DNA of 64,000 nt from Imbricaverruca yamaguchii (taxonomy: Eukaryota > Arthropoda > Thecostraca > Neoverrucidae): NCBI GenBank assembly GCA_034440575.1, contig JAOTOL010001505.1, positions 186,001 to 250,000 of the forward strand, given 5' to 3'. The notes beneath the pieces are model-generated. The model ran no database searches and was not told where the DNA came from. It worked only from the letters and a program-made list of their open reading frames with translations. Below are positions 46,575-59,344 of this stretch, one piece after another. Position numbers and translations under genes: made by a program. Each line of letters opens with the position of its first letter. Position 1 is the first letter of the stretch.

Positions 46575-48580
46575 GCCAGTTATCCTCTCCGGATAATTGC
46601 ATTCCAATTTTTCTTGTTTGGTGTTCGAATGGTGCTGTTTGACAAATAACTGCTTTGTGGTGAACTGCTCAAGATCCACTGAAATGTGCAAACTGAAATT
46701 CTGTTACACGTTTCAATAAAAATAGCCTCGCCGTATTTGATTACTCAAATTTGCCTCTCGGCATTCATGATTTACAAGGCATAAGGCATTTTACAAAGCA
46801 TAACTCCAACCCTGTTGGGAAAGCTGCCACGTCTACCGGAGGTCAAGGCGTGACTACCTCGTCGACCATCAGAGCTACTGGCGGCTCAACCTGGCCCGTG
46901 ACCCTTAAGTGTAGTAAGTACCATCTAATGAGGACCATTAGCTGGTATGAATAAATGTGCCATCTAATGAACGATTAATGAGGACATTCGTTCCTCATTT
47001 GCCTCATCAATCTCCCATATTCCTCATTAATGAGGCATATGGAAAGCCTGTTTTCTTCTTGGAAAACAAGTTTCCCGAGTTGCGTTTTGGGTAGTGGCTG
47101 CAAGCAGGTGGTACGCAGTTCGCAGCGCATGCACGTACTACTGACGTCACAAATAGCTTGGCAGTCAGGCTGTCCTTGCACCTTGTACCGACCGACTGGA
47201 CAGGGGCAGCCGCTGTCGACACCGGGACAGCTGCCGACACCGGGACTGGCCGCCCGGCCCCGGCAACAGACCGAACACCAGAACTGTGGACAAGGCGATA
47301 CATGTGCCAGCTCGTATCTTAGCATTGCAACGTTGAAAACACAACTTTAACAACAACACGACTTGCATCAAGGAAGATTGAAGAGAAACGGTTGTCGATT
47401 GAGGAGAGACGATTATCATTTGGAGTAGGAGCATGGCTAGATTGAATAAGTAGTGATGCGCAGCATTTCCTTCATTTGCTAAATGCGTTGATCGATTAAT
47501 GTGATTATAATATCACAATATCATTAGGGCCCGAGTTCAATCACAATTTCTAAATTAATGGAGCTTATACATGTACCAATATTCAAAGACTAAGCAATTG
47601 TGTGTATTTCGAGATCTCCTTGTTGACCCATGTCCGCTGAAATAACTGGCATTTCTCTCCGACGCGTCGTTCGTGATATAGACTCGGGGAGCGTCAAAAT
47701 GTTAGCACTTCCTCCTGACAAAGAGCGGGAGGAACGGCTGGCGTTCCTTAACACGCGCCCAGGAGTGCCTCTGCAAATTGCGTACACTGGAGTGGGGGCG
47801 GATTCCGCCCCCTAATATCTCGGCTCCTATTAGTGCTGGAGCAACTAAATTCACAGGGTGGGTGAGTTCGGTAGTGAACTCTATTGTGTACAATTTTTGT
47901 GACCTTAAGTCAAATGTCGAAATTGGTCGTTATCTTAAAGGTCGAATGAGGTCAAAATGCGAAAATGTTCTGGTTTTGCGCGGCATGGCTTGTCATTGTT
48001 ATGGACCGCTGTGATTGCCTTTAAATGCTCCAAAATGGGAATTAATGATGTTCTAGGTGATGATATACTAATGCTATAATGAAGATGATAGATCTGGTAT
48101 TTGACATCAGGTCACTTACGTAGCAGCACTTTATCAGGTCATTATCTGACCCAGTTACCGGAACCGGGCCGCCCGCCCGACTGCTCCGTTGGGCGGCTCG
48201 GCGCAATCGGCTTTGCAAAGAAAGGAATTCAATACATGAATAAGGTATGGAAACGCCTAAGTACACAATGACGGACAGTAGTTTTCAGGATGTGTAGGTA
48301 TTAACATGCGAGATTACATCAATCGCATGACAGTCATTTGCATTTATGACAACGTTCCAGGTGACCAAGTTTGGTTCCATGAACCTGCCATGAACATGAC
48401 CAGACTTGGCCTCGGTAACCTAACACTTTGAAGCTATATAGGATTACAATATACATCAAACAAGTCGCTAGTGTTGCCAACAACACTTCCCTTTTGCTAA
48501 TATACAGGAAGCGCATCAGCACCGATTTTGTTTTGTTTTTAGCGCTGCGAATTTTGTATTACTTTAAAGACCCCTTACTC
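46575..48580. other. Gene-poor interval
   Basis: No supported gene. The palindrome CCTCATTAATGAGG is at 47022-47035. A short protein-like plus-strand frame at 47630-47790 has an equally open antisense frame and is not called. Confidence 0.45.
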
Positions 48581-48588
48581 GAAATATT

Positions 48589-48750
48589 TTCGGCCGATTT
48601 TCATTTTTCTTCCTTCAAACAACGCGCTGGTCATTTCGAAGTAGGTACACAAACAATGGCGTATATCGGTCGGTAAAATTTGGAGTTACTTACGAAAAAC
48701 CGTAGGGGTGGGCGGATTTCGCCCCCCCCCCCAGGGCGCGCGTTAAACAA
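48589..48750 (+). repeat. Dispersed repeat family E, copy 2
   Basis: Matches 19341-19500 over about 160 bp, including GTACACAAACAATGGCGTAT and GGGTGGGCGGATTTCGCCCC. Confidence 0.75.
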
Positions 48751-49208
48751 CGCCAGGTTTAACCCGAGTGTGACTAAGATTAACAGGAAAAGTAGTCCTG
48801 TGTGGCTTCGCTATAGTCACAGGAATGTACGCAAGGGGTTGTTAGCTTCGCCCTCCACCATCCACCCACAAATATAACAGAATTTTAGCATCGGCTTGTT
48901 ACCTACGCGAACACCAATCAGGTCAAAATGCAGCAGAAAACCCTCAAAATGTGCTGTGGCCCTCCGATCCTCTTCAGACAGTTCGTACGTAAATGGAGCC
49001 GGTGAACAGCCGGTACGCTTTCAACCACTATATTCGTGACCACTTCGCAGAACCTGCGCTCCATGTTCTATCGTAGTAAATCTCACAGAGTTATGCTCAC
49101 ACCGTTCGTGCCATGTCCGTCCGTGATCCAGTTTCATGCATTGTGCATTCGTAAATCAATGCGAGTAGTTAGCAGCTAACACCCCGGGTGTAAATTACAC
49201 AACGGGCG

Positions 49209-49391
49209 GTGGAAGGCAGTGAGGCGGTTTTGCTGGTGCTGGCAGCTTACACAGGGGCAGTGGATTTATTCGATCCTGCTAATTATCTATTCAGGCCTCG
49301 CCCAGGCATTTGCTACGTGTGTGAACAAGCCGCATCACCAGGATGTTTAGCTTGGATGTGGGGGCACGTGAGTGACACGGTAAGCATGTAA
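49209..49391 (+). CDS. Weak short frame
   Basis: The plus-strand frame contains EAVLLVLAAYTGAVDLFDPA and RPGICYVCEQAASPGC. It is protein-like but isolated, with no convincing splice context. It may be a relic of a transposon gene. Confidence 0.12.
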   Translation: MEGSEAVLLVLAAYTGAVDLFDPANYLFRPRPGICYVCEQAASPGCLAWMWGHVSDTVSM

Positions 49392-50158
49392 TTGGATTAT
49401 TGTGTTGTCTTTTACGACATAGTAGTCGCGATGCAAATGATGCAAGCATGCAAACGGCAATTAGGCATGTCTAGAACCTGGGTGTGTCCGGAAATTTCCA
49501 TGCGAGACGTCTGCAAGGGCGAAAGTTCTTCCGAAACGGCGCCCCTGCGAAAGTACCTGGGTGGAAGCTTTCTGCTGAAAATCCATTCAGCACGGGGATT
49601 GAGGGGGGGGTATTCCGAACCGGCTGCCATTTCCTCTCAGGAGGGGGTGCCTTTTCCTTCCAGGGGGCACCTATTCCTCTCCGAAGGGTGCCTCTGGTTG
49701 AAACGTCCGTTGACCGATGGGAGGTGCATTGGAGCCTTCTCGGATAGACGCCTCGGTCAGAGGGGTGCCACCTTCCATGTGGGGGGGGGTGCGCGCGCCC
49801 CCAGTGTCCGCACCTGATTTGGAAAAACCTACTCGGCGACGTCGAGTAGGTTATTTCAAAACTTGCGAAAATCAGCGATCAATGCAGAGTCAGCGTTGAT
49901 CGCCGAATGCCGTATGTGTATTTGGTGCCGATGAAGACATATCTACCGATTAGAAGCCGGCTGGTACACCTTGACCAAGTCCGGCACAAAACGTACAGCG
50001 TTCTGGCTAACTGGAAGGAATTACGCACCTAGTGATTCGGCCCGATGAGCTCTACAATCATCACGTTCAACATATACCCAAAAGTCAGCGAAAACGGCGC
50101 GCTGGCGGGAAAAACTCCCGGAAAGCCTTCTGTGACCGTCCACTTACCGATAGCATCG

Positions 50159-50339
50159 GGGCGGGGATGGCCGAGTGGTTAAGGTGTTGGGGTCTGGGTA
50201 CCAAAGGTCCCGGGTTCGACACTAGCGCCGCTCGGGACAATTCTCAATCCCGCGGCCTGCCGGCGAAACAGTGTGGGAGGCACCATTAGTCGTGAAAGTG
50301 CATAAAGTGCGTCGTGAACCACCCAATAAACAAACAATA
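50159..50339 (+). mobile_element. SINE family 1, full copy
   Basis: The head GGGATGGCCGAGTGGTTAAG and B box CCCGGGTTCGACAC are followed by GGCGAAACAGTGTGGGAGGC and GTGCATAAAGTGCGTCGTGA, ending CCAATAAACAAACAATA. GATAGCATCG (50149-50158) and GACAGCATCG (50340-50349) form a probable target-site duplication. Confidence 0.92.
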
Positions 50340-50649
50340 GACAGCATCGCCGCTCCACCACACCCTTGGCCGACATGTATAACTTCAGACCCGATGAGAC
50401 CGAATACATGCAGGGCTGCCAGTATGCTTTCAGTGAGGATCTGTGCATTTGCTTGCGAGGAGGGCGAGAGGCAAAGGAGGTGTTCATCTGTGTCGTGTTG
50501 AAGATACGCTGTTCACGGATGCTGAGCTGATCCACTCCGCCACTGTTCGTGAAGTCGTCAGCAAAATTCAGCAAGAACCGCAGCAAGATATCAGCGGTTT
50601 TCACCTCACGGATGATGTAGTTGGTTGCTGAACTGCCGAACTTGACTCA

Positions 50650-52300
50650 GTGGGCTCGCTTTCTGTTTTGTTTAATTGACGCGAGGCTACAGTAGTCATA
50701 AGTCCATTGTGGATTACCTCAATAAAAATAATGTGTCTGTGTCTGTGTCTCTGCGACTTCTGTGTTCTGTGTCTGTGCTCTGCCCTTCCGAGGCGCATGC
50801 CGCGTTCTGAGGAGCAGTCCCTCCATTCGACGCTTCATCGAAGAGCAGCGGCAGATCTGGGATTTAGAAGTCCATGTGACGGCTACTCGACTCGCCGCCG
50901 TCTGCATGTCCTCCGAGAGCGGCGCCGCTGCGAGTCACAGTCGCAGTTAGAGTCAGAGTCAGACTCAGAGTCGCCTCAACGAGTCGGCGCGAACAGCCAC
51001 GGATTGGCTGCAGTTTCTTTAGATTCGCTTTGGTCTACAGGTCCCACGAATTCCTTGTTCATGATCACGTGGAAAAAAACGGGATTTTCGCGTGCGCATG
51101 GCGTCGTCCTTTATCTTTTACTTGTTGTGAAGCATTTTGACCTACCTTTTATCGCTGACCCCTCAGGTCTTCTCAGGGAGATCGAAGTCTGGTCCTTGCC
51201 GACGCACAGGTCGATTTTGCTGGATTTCGACTCCTAGGCACTAGCCAGACGATATTTGTAGGTAGCACGTGGTGTAAATAGCTCTCTAAACATCTGTCAG
51301 CATGCGAAGTCGAAGTCAGGGTAACCTGTACAAGGTGTTCGTCTTTTCCTGGGGTCGACGTGATTGCACCGACACTTCCAAACTACGGATGATGAAGCGA
51401 CAAGGCAAAGGCAATTGGACTTGGAATTTGAAATTGCATCTAACCGGCAAAGGTCACCCACTTTCAAGCGCAAACATTTAATGCATCAAATTATGCAATT
51501 TGTGCATTTCTGAGGTGAAAGAGCTGTGAATAATTCGAATTCGGTATCGGAAACTATCCGGGAGAACAGGATCATGCAAAATGTCAGCTGGCCACTCCGG
51601 GACACCTGGATCATTGACCTATGATGACCTATGTCAATTATTATAATTTTGGAATTTGCTGTGAAAGAGAAATGTTGAATTCGAACCCAACGTTATTCCA
51701 GCACCCTTCAGGTCTGGGCGACTCAGCGGTCAATTAATTGACTTCTAGATTGATATAGCAAAAATAGCATGCACGTAAAGTCCTGTGCGTAAAACGTCTC
51801 GGTGCATATATTCTGTCTCCGAAGAACAGCCATGCAGGAAATATATTAGACCGATTTGTGATTATATTTTACTTAATACGAGCATTTAGTTACTTTTATA
51901 ATCGCCTTTAATTCGACAATGCTGAGTACAGCTTTCCGCAACATTATCAAAACTATCGTTTGTTTTTGATATTTCTTTTTTTTTAAAGAATCAATGATTT
52001 ATTATACTGAGATCGCACGGAAGTCTGGCCATGCTAGTAGGGTGGGGGAGGGGGAATGGCTCCCCCTACCGCTTCCCACCCCGCTCCCTGCCGACGCACC
52101 TGGTGGGAACTACGGTCAAACCAAGATCAAACCTAAGAGACAAAGGAAGCGGAACCCAAATACGACAGCCAAATGGAAAAAAAACACCTGTAAGGCGAAA
52201 TTTGAACGGCCTCTTCCTTCTGTATCCGGTGCACTATATTCCTGTTCACTGCCATTGCGGTACTGCTGTGACCAGAGAAGAGGGCCATGAAGGCATCACA
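50650..52300. other. Gene-poor interval
   Basis: No supported gene. A Ser/Glu-rich frame at 50900-50990 arises from CAGAGT-type repeats. Confidence 0.4.
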
Positions 52301-52302
52301 TT

Positions 52303-52670
52303 AGTCGCTCTATGAAAAAGAAGCAGGGCAGTTTCAATGCCTACGACGTGAAGCTTCCACAGGTAGCGACCTCAACCTAACCTAACCACAGTAACCACAG
52401 TAGTCGCAACATGAAAAAGAAGCAAGGCAGTTCAAACGCCTGCGATGTGAAGCTCTCACCGGCAGCAAGCTCAACCTAACCTAACCACAGTAACCACAGT
52501 AGTCGCTCCATGAAAAAGAAGCAGGGCAGTTCCAACGCCTGCGACGTCAAGCTCCCACCGGCAGCGAGCTCAACCTAACCTAACCACAGTAACCGCAGTA
52601 GTCGCTCCATGAAAAAGAAGCAGGGCAGTTCCAACGCCTGCGACGTCAAGCTCCCACCGGCAGCGAGCCC
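52303..52670. repeat. 99-bp tandem repeat, four copies, with CCTAA blocks
   Basis: ATGAAAAAGAAG recurs at 52312, 52411, 52510 and 52609, exactly 99 bp apart. Three units contain CAACCTAACCTAACCACAGT. The period is a multiple of three, and each unit carries an in-frame ATG followed by Lys codons, but TAA inside the CCTAACC block stops it except after the last copy. Confidence 0.94.
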
Positions 52671-52788
52671 AGTCGCCTATCTGGCCACCGGAGGGACTTC
52701 CCTCGCGCAACACCGCACTCGCCTGTGCACACAACGGCTCACAATCGTGCACACTCGTGCAAACACGGACGCTCTTCGGTACGCCGTC

Positions 52789-52965
52789 CGTGGTCAGGAA
52801 GGGCCAGCGTGTGCTATCACGGCGGCGGTGGGTATCACAGTAGCGGCGGCTGCCGTAACAGCTGTGGCTGCCAAACCAGCGGTGGTTCCTACTTGGTACA
52901 TGCTCAGGTACATGCCATGGTACATGATCAGGTACATGTCATGGTGCAAGATCAGTGCCCATGAT
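52789..52965 (+). CDS. Possible Gly/Cys/Ser-rich exon
   Basis: Just after gccgtccgtggtcag the plus-strand frame reads RASVCYHGGGGYHSSGGCRN, then SCGCQTSGGSY, ending at TGA 52962-52964. Third positions favour C. The tail has His/Val repeats (VHAQVHAMVHDQVHVM) from a short GTACATG repeat. The composition recalls the CYGC/Gly/His style of the secreted-protein gene but is far shorter. The overlapping Ala/Val-rich frame is also open. Confidence 0.2.
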
Positions 52966-53279
52966 GCAGGCGGCCAGGTGCCCATATTTCGTGAGATGCA
53001 AAAGTTCGCAGCATGGCAAATTACCCTGTCAAATACGAACGGCGTCATGACAACCAATTTTGCCGTCCAGTGCGGTTGGGAAGAGACAAATGTGAGTAAA
53101 TGAGGCACTATATTTTGCGGTTTTCCTGGACTATGCGTGTAAAGTGTCATTTGACCAAGACCGGAAGTCGCCCATCGCGTCAAGCTGTAACTTTATATGG
53201 CACACCACGTCGACGATTAGTAGAGCTGAACGTCCGGTACCGAAATAGCGACACCATGTTCACAACCGGTGGTGATAAC

Positions 53280-53350
53280 TAGGTGGTTAGTTAGTTAGTT
53301 ATTAGGGCTTTAGGGCGCATCGACTACATTGGTCATGTAGCGCCCTTATA
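53280..53350. repeat. SINE-tail-like segment with inverted repeat
   Basis: GGTTAGTTAGTTAGTTATTA is followed by TAGGGCGCATCGACTACATT and the complement GCGCCCTTATAACTA. It resembles the 3' tails of the SINEs here in layout, but no tRNA head is found. Confidence 0.4.
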
Positions 53351-53479
53351 ACTAGGCGGTGTGCTGTGTGCCGTGATGTGATGTTATTGGCTCCTTTCAC
53401 GTTCAACTTCTCACATGGCAATCATATACGTTAGTAATGCATTTGCTTACATCAGAGGGCCAATGGGACACCGTCGAAT

Positions 53480-54350
53480 GGTGGGCACAGCTATGAGGGC
53501 TGGTGGGCACAGCTACAAGGGGCTGGTGGGCACAGCTGCTGGTGGGTACAGCTACGGGGGCTGGTGGGTACAGCTACGGGGGCTGGTGGGCACAGCTACA
53601 GGGGGCTGGTGGGTACAGCTACAGGGGCTGGTGGGCACAGCTACAGGGGGCTGGTGGGTACAGCTACGGGGCTGGTGGGCACAGCTACAGGGGTGGGGGA
53701 GGGGCTGGTGGGGACAGCTACAGGGGCTACAGGGGCTGGTGGGTACAGCTACAGGGGGCTGGTGGGCTGGTGGGTACAGCTCAGGGGCTGGTGGGTACAG
53801 CTACAGGGGCTGGTGGGTACAGCTACAGGGACTGGTGGGTACAGCTACAGGGGCTGGTGGGTACAGCTACAGGGGCTGGTGGGCACAGCTATAAGGGCTG
53901 GTGGGTACAGCTACAGGGGCTGGTGGGCACAGCTATAAGGGCTGGTGGGTACAGCTACAGGGGCTGGTGGGTACAGGGGCTGGGGTACAGGGGCTGGTAC
54001 AGGGGCTGGTGGGTACAGCTACAGGGGCTGGTGGGCACAGCTACAGTGGGGCTGCTACAGGGGGCTGGTGGGCACAGCTACAGGGGCTGGTGGGTACAGC
54101 TACAGGGGCTGGTGGGAGCTACAGGGGCTGGTGGGACAGCATGGGGCTGGTGGGTACAGCTACAGGGGCTGGTGGGTACAGCTACAGGGGCTGGTGGGTA
54201 CAGCTACAGGGGCTGGTGGGTACAGCTACAGGGGCTGGTGGGCACAGCTACAGGGGCTGGTGGGCACAGCTATAAGGGCTGGTGGGCACAGCTATAAGGG
54301 CTGGTGGGCACAACTATAAGGGCTGATGGGTACAGCTGCGGGGGCGGGTG
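53480..54350. repeat. 22-bp minisatellite, about 38 copies
   Basis: The unit reads GCTGGTGGGTACAGCTACAG then GG, with GGGC/GGGT and ATAAGG variants and several truncated copies (53985-54010, 54045-54060, 54110-54150). Gly/Tyr/Trp-rich frames in all three phases are repeat-driven. Confidence 0.95.
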
Positions 54351-55105
54351 GGCACAAATACGAGGGATACTGAGCAAACTGCCCATCGGTCAGTATGTAA
54401 AAATGTCTTGGTGGTAGGAGCCCAGGAGGCGAGCGCTCCAACTCTCTCCCACTCCCCGTTTGTAACAAGTAGGCCCCAAAGAAGAGAATACCTCCTGGGA
54501 CTACAAAGGAGGAAATTCACGAACATACTGTATCCTTGGTAGCTGGGAGGCCCCAAAGTACTAGAAACGAGGTCATACCACAACTCCACCGCAATCCCCA
54601 CTCACACTCTCCTCCTGTCCCCCCGCCCTACACACACACAAAGTGGCGACCTTCAATTGTCTTTCCGTATTGGAAATGCAGGGACGCTAAGATAACGACA
54701 TGATGTGTAGTCGCTCATTGTGCTGCTTCTCTCTTGCCTTTTGCTTTAGTGTTTTTGAAAGCAAGTGTTGTATTACCGGCCTTTCTGCTGGAAGCTTACT
54801 TCAAATGGTTGAAGAAGAGTTGTTGAACGCACAGTTAGGTAAACTAATCAAATGCCAGTTCGCTTAGCATCCAAAAACAAATTAACTAGAGCTGAAACGA
54901 GGGATATGTGATATTTTCGCCACGTAAAACGATTTTTTCGCACTGATGTGTTCTCTGTCTTCTCCGCTTCGTCTGGAACCTTACCAGCGTTGGGGGAGTC
55001 TACCAGCGGCTAGGGGAGGGGGTGGGTGTCAGACACCGGGAAGAAAATCCTGGCCGTGCCAATGGTAATCTGCAACAGAACTTGGCACCTGGGATAGGCT
55101 TAAGG

Positions 55106-55290
55106 CAGATCGGGGCACAGAGCAGCCACAGCATTGTCGAAGGTCACTGCACATGGGAAACTTGCAGCCTGCGGGTGCAGAACCTTTGCTGCTCTAAACA
55201 CCTTGCTCAGGCACGTGACATGGCAGTCGGAGTCACTCTGCAGCAGGCAGGGGGCTGGTGCTGCTAGTGAGCCCTGAAGAGCAAACAGCT
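55106..55290 (-). CDS. Possible terminal exon, cysteine-containing
   Basis: After gacgtgtgtgtgcag the minus-strand frame reads LFALQGSLAAPAPCLLQSDS, then DCHVTCLSKVF and FPCAVTFDNAVAALCPDLP, ending at TAA near 55100. Third-position G/C bias is fair. The plus-strand frame is also open and cysteine-rich, so the direction is uncertain. No family is recognised. Confidence 0.22.
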
Positions 55291-55678
55291 GCACACACAC
55301 GTCAAAGTGCGTAGACAAGCAATGAAAAATAATGACAAGAAATAATACATCTGTGATACCAGCTGCATATCAGGAAGGCAGGGGTATACTACTTTTGTTG
55401 GCTACAGGAATGGCTTATCTCTGAATTTCGCAGTAGCTTAAAATGTCATATTTGCTCAGAATAATTCATTGCTATATCAGATAACAAAGTAACAGCTTTT
55501 GAAGGAATCTGGGTGGAAATGTGCCGAATGCAATGAAGTGATTTGTGTCCAATCATATAATAGACATTTTTGGAAACAAAAAGTCTCACTTTTCACTTTA
55601 GTATGTCTGCCACAATGTCATCTAGAGCAAACATCAAGAGCAAGAGTGAAGAAGTTGTTGGTTGCCGCCACGGCCGCG

Positions 55679-56815
55679 CAGGCGACAGACACCGGTGGTG
55701 GTCCGCCGGCCAGCAGTCGCAGGCGACAGACACCGGTGGTCCGCCGGCCAGCAGTGGCAGGCGACAGACACCGGTGGTCCGCCGGCCAGCAGTGGCAGGC
55801 GACAGACACCGGTGGTGGTCCGCCGGCCAGCAGTGGCAGGCGACAGACACCGGTGGTCCGCCGGCCAGCAGTGGCAGGCGACAGACACCGGTGGTGGTCC
55901 GCCGGCCAGCAGTCGCAGGCGACAGACACCGGTGGCCCGCCGGCCAGCAGTGGCAGGCGACAGACACCGGTGGTGGTCCGCCGGCCAGCAGTGGCAGGCG
56001 ACAGACACCGGTGGTCCGCCGGCCAGCAGTCGCAGGCGACAGACACCGGTGGTGGCCCGCCGGCCAGCAGTCGCAGGCGACAGACACCGGTGGTCCGCCG
56101 GCCAGCAGTGGCAGGCGACAGACACCGGTGGTGGTCCGCCGGCCAGCAGTGGCAGGCGGCAGACACCGGTGGTGGTCCGCCGGCCAGCAGTCCAGGCGAC
56201 AGACACCGGTGGTCCGCCGGCCAGCAGTGGCAGGCGACAGACACCGGTGGTGGTCCGCCGGCCAGCAGTCCAGGCGACAGACACCGTGGTGGCCCGCCGG
56301 CCAGCAGTCGCAGGCGACAGACACCGGGTGGTCCGCCGGCCAGCAGTCGCAGGCGACAGACACCGGTGGTCCGCCGGCCAGCAGTCGCAGGCGACAGACA
56401 CCGTGGTGGCCCGCCGGCCAGCGTCGCAGGCGACAACACCGGTGGCCGCCGGCCAGCAGTCGCAGGCGACAGACACCGGTGGTCCGCCGGCCAGCAGTCG
56501 CAGGCGACAGACACCGGGGTGGTCCGCCGGCCAGCAGTCGCAGACACCGGTGGCGCCGGGGACACCGGTGGTCCGCCGGCCAGCAGTGGCAGGCGACAGA
56601 CACCGGTGGTCCGCCGGCCAGCAGTCAGGCGACAGACACCGGTGGTGGTCCGCCGGCCAACAGTGCAGGCGACAGACACCGGTGGTGGTCCGCCGGCCAG
56701 CAGTCGCAGGCGACAGACACCGTGGTGGTCCGCCGGCCAGCAGTGCAGGGGCAGACACCGGTGGTGGTCCGCCGGCCAGCAGTCGCAGGCGACAGACACC
56801 GGCGGGCCACCGGTG
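55679..56815. repeat. 38/41-bp minisatellite, about 29 copies
   Basis: The unit runs GGTGGTCCGCCGGCCAGCAG then TCGCAGGCGACAGACACC. Units carrying one more GGT are 41 bp. GCCGGC and CACCGGTG are palindromes in each unit. TCGCAG/TGGCAG variants alternate. At the right end GGCGGGCCACCGGTGTCTGT is the start of an inverted unit (56800-56821). Confidence 0.96.
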
Positions 56816-56989
56816 TCTGTCGTTTCTAGCTCCCCGTCGCCCATCCAGCTCGCATGGCCCATTTTGCAGCGAGAGTATTGGTCGGCAGGCTAGGACGGAT
56901 CGAGAAGCTCGTCTGGGTTCCCTTGAGTCGGTTTGGCGAACTCGGTCGGAAAAACAGGGAGTACCATACATTTTTTTCTAAATCTGATG

Positions 56990-59340
56990 AGAGGACAGCC
57001 TACGACGAAAAAGATCGCTTATGATAATAGTTGCATCATGCGATGTATGACAAGGTATGGCGTTTTTGATGGGGTTCCGGAATATCTTACCATTGCATCT
57101 GCCATTTGTAGCCCTACCCCATCCCACCCCAAGTTCAAAATCGTTCCTACGCCCCTGTCTGGAGGCCAATACTCTCTGGTGGCAGACCTAGTCCAATTGA
57201 TAGAATTTCGGCGAAACTCAAAATAATTCACCCCTGTGGAAGGATAGCGAGGAGATATCTACACCTACGCCAAGCCTAAACCGTCTGGTATAATCCCCAA
57301 TACTCATTTTCTCGTCGCATACTCTAGGCTTTCCAAAAAGAGAGCAAGACATCGCACAACTATCGGTTCATGAACTTACCTTGCTATAGGGGTAAGTTGT
57401 TACTGACGATGGGGTAAGTTGATAAAATATAATCAAAATATAATATGCTGTCTATAGGTGTCATTAGATTACGCCCTCTGAAAAGTATATATTTTACGTG
57501 TAAATTAACAATAGTGGTTTGAGTCCTAGCTGACCATAGCTCATGGTTTATGCTATTTTCGGAAGGCGGAAACGCTCATTCTGTAGTTGTACCTTTTTCG
57601 TTCAGTGATTTCCGTCTGGTTAAAAATCCCCGTAGAAACATTCAATGAGCTCACGTGGAAGCATTTTCGCAAACACTTTTATACAACTCGGCAACTATGT
57701 GGTTATTATATTTCACTACCAACCCGTAAAACGTTGATACAGACACATTTTGATACAGGCTGATTAAGTTCATGCGGCTGTATAAATTTACCCAGCAGGT
57801 TTTCTGGTGCAGGCTGCAACATGTTATGGAACATTGCGAGCGCGGTGTAGCGACAAACTAGAAAAGCATTCCATCGTTGGAAAGTCAGGGGGATATGGTA
57901 ATGGTAGCATACACCTAAAACGTTCGTAAGTGGACGACAAATTAGAAATTAACAGTTAAGCACAGACACTGACATTTTACTTTCGCTAAAAAAAAACAGG
58001 CGACATCCTCATCGTTCCGCAGTTGCGAGTCGAAAGGAGTTGCGCTTGTTTTTGCCGCGAGAAGAGGGTACCAGTAGCAACACGTGTGGTAGCCATGGCA
58101 ACCGGCTTCATAAACCATCCCGTGTATCAACTAAACGCGGTCTCCCCTATTTTCCATATCCAATGATCTCGGAATCGAACGAGGGCTCCGGCCAGCTGCC
58201 AAGGTGTAATTTTGAAGCAAAAGCTTAGATGAACTCAATTTTCCTGAAAGATAGACCACTAAAGTTATCTTTCAATTCCTCACCGTAATATATGAAAACT
58301 GATCCCGTTTCAATGGCAATGCAAACCCGATACGTTAATGGAATCTCTGTATCTTTCAGGCCTGCGTCTCAGGCATGTTTTTGAGATAGCCATTGCTATC
58401 CTAGCCAGTTCAAAATGACATGGCGGAGCCCCGGGCTTCAAGCATCATGAAAGCGAAGCATGAATCCCGTTTAACCCGCGCCGTCTTTCCGGTCAAATCC
58501 TCACACCACGTCTCGGGGGAGGGGGGCGGTTGAAGACCCCTTAAAATCCAAACTAAGCATCGCACGAAAACGAAAGAGGTGTAATCGGAAAGCGCTCGAC
58601 AAGTAGGGTCCGGGTCCGCCCTTGAAAACAATTTCCACCCAAAAGTGACGTTATCAGGGGGATAGATTTTCACGATTTTTCACGACTTTCATTATGTTTT
58701 TGACTCTAGAGAGTTCATTTTATGGATATATGAAAAAACAAAATTTATTTGGAATGAGAAAAGGGCAGCGAAATCGACCAGGGCTATAATTTGTTTTGGT
58801 CCCCAAATAATACAAACTTAATTTTTTGAAAATTAACAATTCCAAGTGTTCAAGTTCTCTTTAATTTTCCTTTCCCAATGGATATAGCAGACCGAGAAAC
58901 GTTGTTGGAAGTCAACTTTCCTAATAAAAAATGCTTACTTTAGCCAGAATACTGTATTTGAACTGCAATTTGGCAAATACGCAAAATTTAGATGTAATCA
59001 AAAACGAAAAATCCACTCGTACGTTTTGTTGCAACCATAAAGATAAGCAAACGCTGAAAGTTTCATTAAAATATGTCTTTCCGTTAAAGCGTGAAGACTG
59101 GTTGAACATTTTTGGAGGTGACCTCACCTGACCTTGACTAACTCGTTGACCCTAGATGACCTGACCTAAAAGTGTTGAATCAGCATGTCAAATTGATGTT
59201 GGAAAAGGTATGCCAAATTTGGGGGTTGCCGAGCCGTTCGTCCGCTATCCGCGAAAAACTGAGGGGGGGTTGAAGACCCCCGAGACGGGACGGGTTAAAT
59301 ACGGACGGAACAAGATCAACATCGGAGCAAGTGTGCTCCT
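56990..59340. other. Gene-poor interval
   Basis: AT-rich, with no supported gene. A GGGCGGTTGAAGACCCC segment (near 58523) recurs as GGGGGGTTGAAGACCCCC (near 59263), perhaps a small dispersed repeat. Confidence 0.45.
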
Positions 59341-59344
59341 ATGA

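Noticed and set aside
52303..52600. True telomere
   Set aside because: Only three short CCTAACCTAACC blocks inside a longer 99-bp unit, in mid-contig.
53415..54319. Gly/Tyr/Trp-rich frames resembling a structural protein
   Set aside because: All three phases read the same style of peptide through the 22-bp array, and truncated copies shift phase freely. Unlike exon 3, there is no selection for frame.
55499..56981. 464-codon frame starting LKESGWKCAECNEVICVQSY
   Set aside because: Most is the 38/41-bp array, open in several frames. The Cys-x2-Cys start faintly recalls the zinc-binding end of piggyBac-type transposases, but there is no ATG, a stop lies just upstream and nothing else of a transposase is present.
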